NCBI RefSeq assembly: GCF_900635445.1
Contig: NZ_LR134117.1
Span: 2,232,001-2,296,000 of the forward strand
Length of the DNA: 64,000 nucleotides
Direction of reading: 5' to 3'
DNA from: Serratia odorifera
Lineage (GTDB): Bacteria > Pseudomonadota > Gammaproteobacteria > Enterobacterales > Enterobacteriaceae
Shown here: positions 60,280 to 64,000 of the stretch, in pieces
How the letters are laid out: each line of letters begins with the position of its first letter
Position numbering within the stretch: position 1 is the stretch's first letter
Position numbers and translations under genes: made by a program
Notes under the pieces: model-generated
What the model saw: only the letters and a program-made list of their open reading frames with translations
What the model was told of the DNA's origin: nothing
Database searches by the model: none

Positions 60280-61338
60280 TTAGGCGTCCGATAGCGTTGC
60301 CATATCAATAACGAAGCGATAATGTACTTCGCCGCGCTCCATGCGCTCGAAAGCCTCATTGATTTCCGCTATAGCAATCATCTCGCATTCGGGTAATATC
60401 CCTGTCTTCCCACAGAAATCCAGCATTTCCTGCGTTTCTGCGATGCCTCCTGACGGCGAGCCGGTAATACAGCGCCGTCCCATAATTAACGGTAGGGAAT
60501 TAAACCCGGCCATATTGCCAAGCGCGCCGACGATCACCAATGCTCCTTCGACGTCGAGCAGTTGAACATATGCAGATACATCATGCTCAACCGGAATGGT
60601 GTCAATGATGACGTCGAACGAAGACGTTGCCGCTTTCATTGCGTCATCCGAGTTAGAAATAAGGGTTGTATCGGCTCCCAACGCACGTGCCTCGGCCGTC
60701 TTGGCCTCTGTCCGCGTGATAACAGTCACATGAGCACCAAGGCCAGCAGCGAATTTCACAGCCAGGTGCCCAAGACCACCTATTCCGATGACACCGACAC
60801 GACTGCCAGGGCCCACATTCCAGGTCCTTAATGGTGAGTAGACCGTGATGCCAGCGCATAAGAGTGGCGCAGCACGCGCAGCATCGAGACCCTCTGGCAT
60901 CCGCAACACAAATTCCTCACGAACGATAATGTGTTTGGAATATCCTCCAAGAGTTGTCTTGCCGTCATGCCGGTCACTGCTGTTATAGGTCATGGTAGGG
61001 AATTCCCGACACATTTGCTCTTCACCGCGACGACACTGATCGCAGACCCGGCAGCTGTCAACGATTGTTCCGACAGCGACTGCATCCCCGATTTTATAGT
61101 GCGTGACGTTTGGGCCAACTTCGATAACCGTACCGATGATTTCATGACCTGGAATACTCGGGTACACCGTTGGATTCCAGCTCCTCCAATCATCTCGGAT
61201 TTGATGAAGGTCAGAGTGGCAGACGCCACAATAGTTAATTTCGATTGCTAGATCGTCGTCACGGAGCGCGCGGCGTTCGAATGACATGGGAGCGAGCCCA
61301 CTCTGCGCATTTTGCGCAGCATAGCCGAAGGTTTTCAT
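60280..61338 (-). CDS. Zinc-dependent NAD(P)-alcohol dehydrogenase (YahK/cinnamyl-ADH type)
   Basis: This 352-residue medium-chain reductase acts on aldehydes and alcohols. Catalytic zinc ligands lie in YCGVCHSDLH near 38 and PGHEIIGTV near 63; the structural zinc cysteines lie in CRVCDQCRRGEEQMC near 95. The cofactor motif is GVIGIGGLGHLAVKFAAGLG near 177. ATG 61338 follows GAGG. Codon choice is less GC-rich than in the rest of the window, which suggests acquisition together with the SDR and AraC genes to its right. Confidence 0.92.
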   Translation of the reverse strand: MKTFGYAAQNAQSGLAPMSFERRALRDDDLAIEINYCGVCHSDLHQIRDDWRSWNPTVYPSIPGHEIIGTVIEVGPNVTHYKIGDAVAVGTIVDSCRVCDQCRRGEEQMCREFPTMTYNSSDRHDGKTTLGGYSKHIIVREEFVLRMPEGLDAARAAPLLCAGITVYSPLRTWNVGPGSRVGVIGIGGLGHLAVKFAAGLGAHVTVITRTEAKTAEARALGADTTLISNSDDAMKAATSSFDVIIDTIPVEHDVSAYVQLLDVEGALVIVGALGNMAGFNSLPLIMGRRCITGSPSGGIAETQEMLDFCGKTGILPECEMIAIAEINEAFERMERGEVHYRFVIDMATLSDA

Positions 61339-61394
61339 AGGGTATACCTCATCTGTAAGTGTTACTGACTTGGTGTGCGGGTCAGGCAAGTTTG

Positions 61395-62161
61395 TCAGGC
61401 CTGGTCTGTTGGACGAACTACGATTTCGTTGATCGCCACGCGCCTCGGATTCGTCACGATAAATTCAACAGCTTTTGCGATATCCTCCGCATACAGGCGC
61501 TCGACCTCGCCGAACGCCACTTTGAAGCTCTCCCATTGCCCCTCTTGTTTCCACAATTCGGTCTCCGTAGCTCCTGGCTAGATGACAGAGAAACGAACTG
61601 ATTGTTTGGTAAATTCTTGTCGCCAAGCTTCCGTAGCACCAGTAACGGCAAATTTCGTCGCGTTGTAAATTGCGACCTGTGCAGCAGCCACACGACCTGC
61701 AACGGACGATATATTCACAACATCAACGACCTTTCTTGGACTTGTAGTGACTGAGGCGACAAGGTGCGGCAAAGCTGCTTTTGTGACGTACATTAAGCCA
61801 CGTAGATTGACGTCAACCATCTGATCCCACTCTTCGAGCGGAGCGTCAATCGACGGCCCGTTAAGCATGACTCCAGCGGCGTTTACTAGCGTATCCAAGC
61901 GGCCGTACTCTGAGATGACTTGCTCGATTGTCTGGCTTGCAACGTTGGGTAATGTGATATCCGCCTCGATCGGCAGCGCTTGTCCACCGGCTCCACGGAT
62001 TTTCTCGGCCAATGCTTCGAGGCGATCGACGCGACGCGCAATAAGGGCGACACGGGCGCCCGCGTCGGCCAATTCAATGCGGTTGCCTGACCAATACCGC
62101 TGGACGCACCGGTAACCAAAGCTACCGAACCAGACAATGTTTTTAATGTGCTCATGTCCAT
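61395..62161 (-). pseudogene. SDR gene inactivated by a frameshift and a stop codon
   Basis: The start (ATG 62161, GGAG site) reads TLSGSVALVTGASSGIGQAT, then loses frame near 62071-62075, where one A is missing (AATTGG where AAATTGG is expected). The body is in the next frame (LADAGARVALIARRVD; NAAGVM; YNATKFAVTGATEAW). A TAG at 61578-61580 interrupts it after VRFSVI, where PGATETELWKQEG continues in frame to a TGA at 61395. With both repaired it would be 255 residues. Two independent lesions make real decay more likely than error. The gene lies between the ADH and AraC genes. Confidence 0.9.
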
Positions 62162-62390
62162 TATTTACTCCATTCTAAAATTTTAAGGGGAGCGAGAGTC
62201 TGCCCGCTTAAAGCTGGCAGCTTTGCGCCATCTTCAACATTGAATGTAGAGCGGAGAGCATGTCTGTCGTGAGCACGATCCTTCCTGATTATTGCCTAAT
62301 CCTCTTGATTGAGGGGGAAATTTAAAATCGAGCTAAAGAAAATAGCTATGCTTTATGGGGGTGTAGATACGGATAGGATTATCATGATTT

Positions 62391-63329
62391 TTGAACCAGA
62401 CGAGACTGATCGGCTTCGCCGGGCCGAGACTTCCGACATTTCGCAATCGACTGGCCCGTCAGATATCAATGTTTGTGGGCGATGAAGATGAGCGAATGAC
62501 ATCGCTACCAGGTTTGAGCTTCGCCAAGGTCAGAAAACCAATGCCCCGTAGCTCTTATTTGTATGAGCCAAGCATCTCCATGATTGTACGAGGCAGCAAG
62601 CGTGTCCAGCTTGGGGGAACCACCTACCTTTATGATGAGTCTCGCTTTCTACTGACCTCCGTTGACCTGCCGACAGTAACTGAGGTTTTGGAAGCCACAG
62701 AGGCGTCTCCTTACCTTTCACTACTTATGCGGCTGAACCTACCTGTTGCAAGGGAAATGATTGCCGAAATGGGGGGACCCGAAGCGCCGCTTCCTGGTGG
62801 AACAACTGGGATGTCGACGGGACCGGCCACCGTTGACTTGTTTGACGCTATTGAGAGATTGGTCAGACTGCTCGATCATCCGCAAGACCTTGAGCATATT
62901 GGTGCCCTGATACAGCGCGAAATTATCTATCGAATTCTCACAAGCCCAGCAGGGGCAAGGTTCCGTCAAACCGTTATGTTAGGGACAAGAAGCCAACGGA
63001 CTGCCAAGGCTATCTCATGGCTTCGGGATAACTATGCACAATCAATGAGTATCGCAAATTTGGCTGAGCACGCAGGCATGGGCATATCGACCCTTCACCA
63101 TCATTTTCGCGAAATCACCTCCATGAGCCCCTTGCAGTACCAAAAGCATTTGCGTTTGCACGAAGCGCGCCGAATTCTTCGCAGCGAGAACGTAGACGCG
63201 GCGATAGCTGCTTTACGCGTAGGTTACGAAAGCCCCACGCAATTCAATCGTGAGTATCGAAGAATGTTTGGTGCGTCGCCGATTCAGGATGTGACATCGT
63301 TCCGGATGTCACAAAGCGGCCTCGACTAA
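62391..63329 (+). CDS. AraC-family regulator (AraC_N cupin type)
   Basis: This regulator of about 312 residues has an N-terminal cupin (LYEPSISMIVRGSKRVQLGG near 57; YDESRFLLTSVDLP) and a C-terminal double helix-turn-helix (SIANLAEHAGMGISTLHHHF; AAIAALRVGYESPTQFNREY). The start is uncertain: TTG 62391 opens the long frame, whereas ATG 62384 with AGGAT upstream reads MIFEPDETDRLRRAETSDIS in another frame and soon stops. That text looks like a genuine N-terminus, so a frameshift near 62440 is possible. It is divergent from the SDR/ADH genes and is their probable activator. Confidence 0.85.
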   Translation: MNQTRLIGFAGPRLPTFRNRLARQISMFVGDEDERMTSLPGLSFAKVRKPMPRSSYLYEPSISMIVRGSKRVQLGGTTYLYDESRFLLTSVDLPTVTEVLEATEASPYLSLLMRLNLPVAREMIAEMGGPEAPLPGGTTGMSTGPATVDLFDAIERLVRLLDHPQDLEHIGALIQREIIYRILTSPAGARFRQTVMLGTRSQRTAKAISWLRDNYAQSMSIANLAEHAGMGISTLHHHFREITSMSPLQYQKHLRLHEARRILRSENVDAAIAALRVGYESPTQFNREYRRMFGASPIQDVTSFRMSQSGLD

Positions 63330-63729
63330 GATGTTGTCCTTGAGCAAGAAAAGCAGCAAATTCCCGGCCGACCGTTCCAGGGCGATAAATGGGGGCATTT
63401 GTGGCACTGCTTTCAAGGCATCGAAAAACATGCAGCACTGCTGGGCAGCACAGCGTATGACAAATAGAAGCCGCATTAAAAATGCGTCTGAACGCGCTGC
63501 AAACAATGAAAGGCATAGCATATCGCGCGGCTCACCAAGAAATATAGGCAGCTATACTCGATGAGGTTGAGGGCAAAATAACGGTGTAGTGGTGAATTTT
63601 CGCTATAACCTGAAACGCTAACGTCCGCTTTTGGCACGGAGCGGACAGAAAGCAAAGCCATAAGGTCCGCTGTGAGCAAACAGCGGACGTTGACGTTCTT
63701 TATAAAAATTCGGTTTGTGTTGTTTTGCA
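63330..63729. other. Gene-poor stretch with repeats at the end of the acquired segment
   Basis: Open frames at 63309-63521 (minus) and 63331-63564 (plus) overlap each other, have no ribosome site and match nothing recognised. The right part contains the GTCCGCT/AGCGGAC repeats. It could be the scar of a mobile element, but no transposase motif or terminal repeat was found. Confidence 0.4.
63623..63688. repeat. Two GTCCGCT...AGCGGAC inverted-repeat units
   Basis: GTCCGCT-N10-AGCGGAC (63623-63646) and GTCCGCT-N10-AGCGGAC (63665-63688) are two hairpin-forming units, 42 bases apart, with different loops. The plus-strand sequence between them has no gene. They resemble dispersed intergenic palindromic elements. 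Confidence 0.7.
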
Positions 63730-64000
63730 TTAGTTTAGAGACGAAAAATATTGCGTCGGTGATTTACCCAGCGCTTTTCTGAACATCGTAATAAACGCGC
63801 TGACCGAATCATATCCCAGCGTTCCGGCTACACGCTGCACGGACTGACCTTCAGCCAGATGGCTCAGGGCAATCATCAAATGCAGTTGTTGACGCCAGCG
63901 ACCAAAGCTCATTCCTGTCGCCTCTTTTATCAGCCTGGCCAGCGATCGTTCGCTGGTGACCAGATGTGCAGCCCACTGCTTTAACGTTCGCCGATCATCA
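63730..64000 (-). CDS. AraC-family regulator, C-terminal part
   Basis: The frame enters from the right edge and ends at the TAA at 63730-63732. The visible 89 residues are an AraC-type DNA-binding domain: KQWAAHLVTSERSLARLIKE, then TGMSFGRWRQQLHLMIALSH, and the second helix-turn-helix SVQRVAGTLGYDSVSAFITM with RKALGKSPTQYF. This style (GMSFGRWRQQ) is typical of stand-alone AraC regulators with an N-terminal cupin that are linked to MFS genes. The rest lies outside the window. Confidence 0.9.
   Translation of the reverse strand, partial: DDRRTLKQWAAHLVTSERSLARLIKEATGMSFGRWRQQLHLMIALSHLAEGQSVQRVAGTLGYDSVSAFITMFRKALGKSPTQYFSSLN

Noticed and set aside
63309..63564. Overlapping open frames taken as a transposase remnant
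   Set aside because: No DDE or other transposase motif, no inverted ends and no ribosome site were found.
1..64000. CRISPR array, tRNA or rRNA genes
   Set aside because: No regularly spaced repeats, no tRNA cloverleaf with a terminal CCA or conserved T-loop, and no rRNA sequence was recognised by reading.

Overview
The window is high-GC enterobacterial DNA that most resembles Serratia or a close relative. The signs are a complete scrKYABR sucrose cluster, an ExbB with a signal peptide and periplasmic extension as in Serratia, a GbpA-type chitin LPMO, and many LysR/TetR/AraC-controlled accessory operons. No rRNA, tRNA, CRISPR array, phage or intact insertion sequence was seen.

Layout. 0-1.8 kb: TRAP transporter (dctM partial, dctQ, dctP), minus strand. 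2.1-3.7 kb: Fur-box-preceded exbB-exbD. 3.7-10.2 kb: sucrose operons scrK and scrYABR with ScrR-type operators. 10.3-12.4 kb: Tat-exported phospholipase C. 12.6-14.9 kb: queuosine operon (XRE regulator, yhhQ, queF). 15.4-18 kb: AraC/SDR pair and a Rossmann protein. 18-22.9 kb: TetR-controlled RND efflux pair with two matching operators. 23-28.4 kb: sugar or inositol-type catabolic operon (MFS, Gfo/Idh/MocA, TIM barrel) divergent from a sigma-54 activator, with a near-consensus -24/-12 promoter. 28.4-33 kb: four regulator/enzyme pairs. 33-36.7 kb: LysR, HAAAP transporter and MetC-like lyase. 37-41.1 kb: Met-rich periplasmic peptide, sulfite-oxidase-fold molybdoenzyme, cytochrome b561 and a two-component system, probably periplasmic methionine-oxidation repair. 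41.5-43.4 kb: small envelope proteins. 43.5-47.5 kb: SDR/TetR followed by a tandem duplication of a small membrane protein gene convergent with a 267-residue membrane protein gene. 47.7-49.7 kb: thioesterase, LuxR regulator and a 38-residue membrane peptide. 49.9-54.8 kb: EvgA/BvgA-like regulator, BvgS-like hybrid kinase and a second LuxR response regulator. 55-57.5 kb: Tat-exported beta carbonic anhydrase and a PepSY protein. 57.6-60.2 kb: gbpA, a type II secretion pilotin and a short prepilin peptidase. 60.3-64 kb: an apparently acquired segment (ADH, broken SDR, AraC) and a partial AraC gene.

Two points stand out. First, the duplicated locus at 44.9-47.5 kb has near-identical 5' halves and diverged 3' halves in both partner genes, the pattern expected of a polymorphic effector/immunity locus; this is inference. 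Second, at least five genes (exbB, scrA, an AraC regulator, a LuxR response regulator, an SDR) carry 1-2 base frameshifts, several in short homopolymers or dinucleotide repeats. Either the sequence has indel errors or the strain has several recently broken genes.
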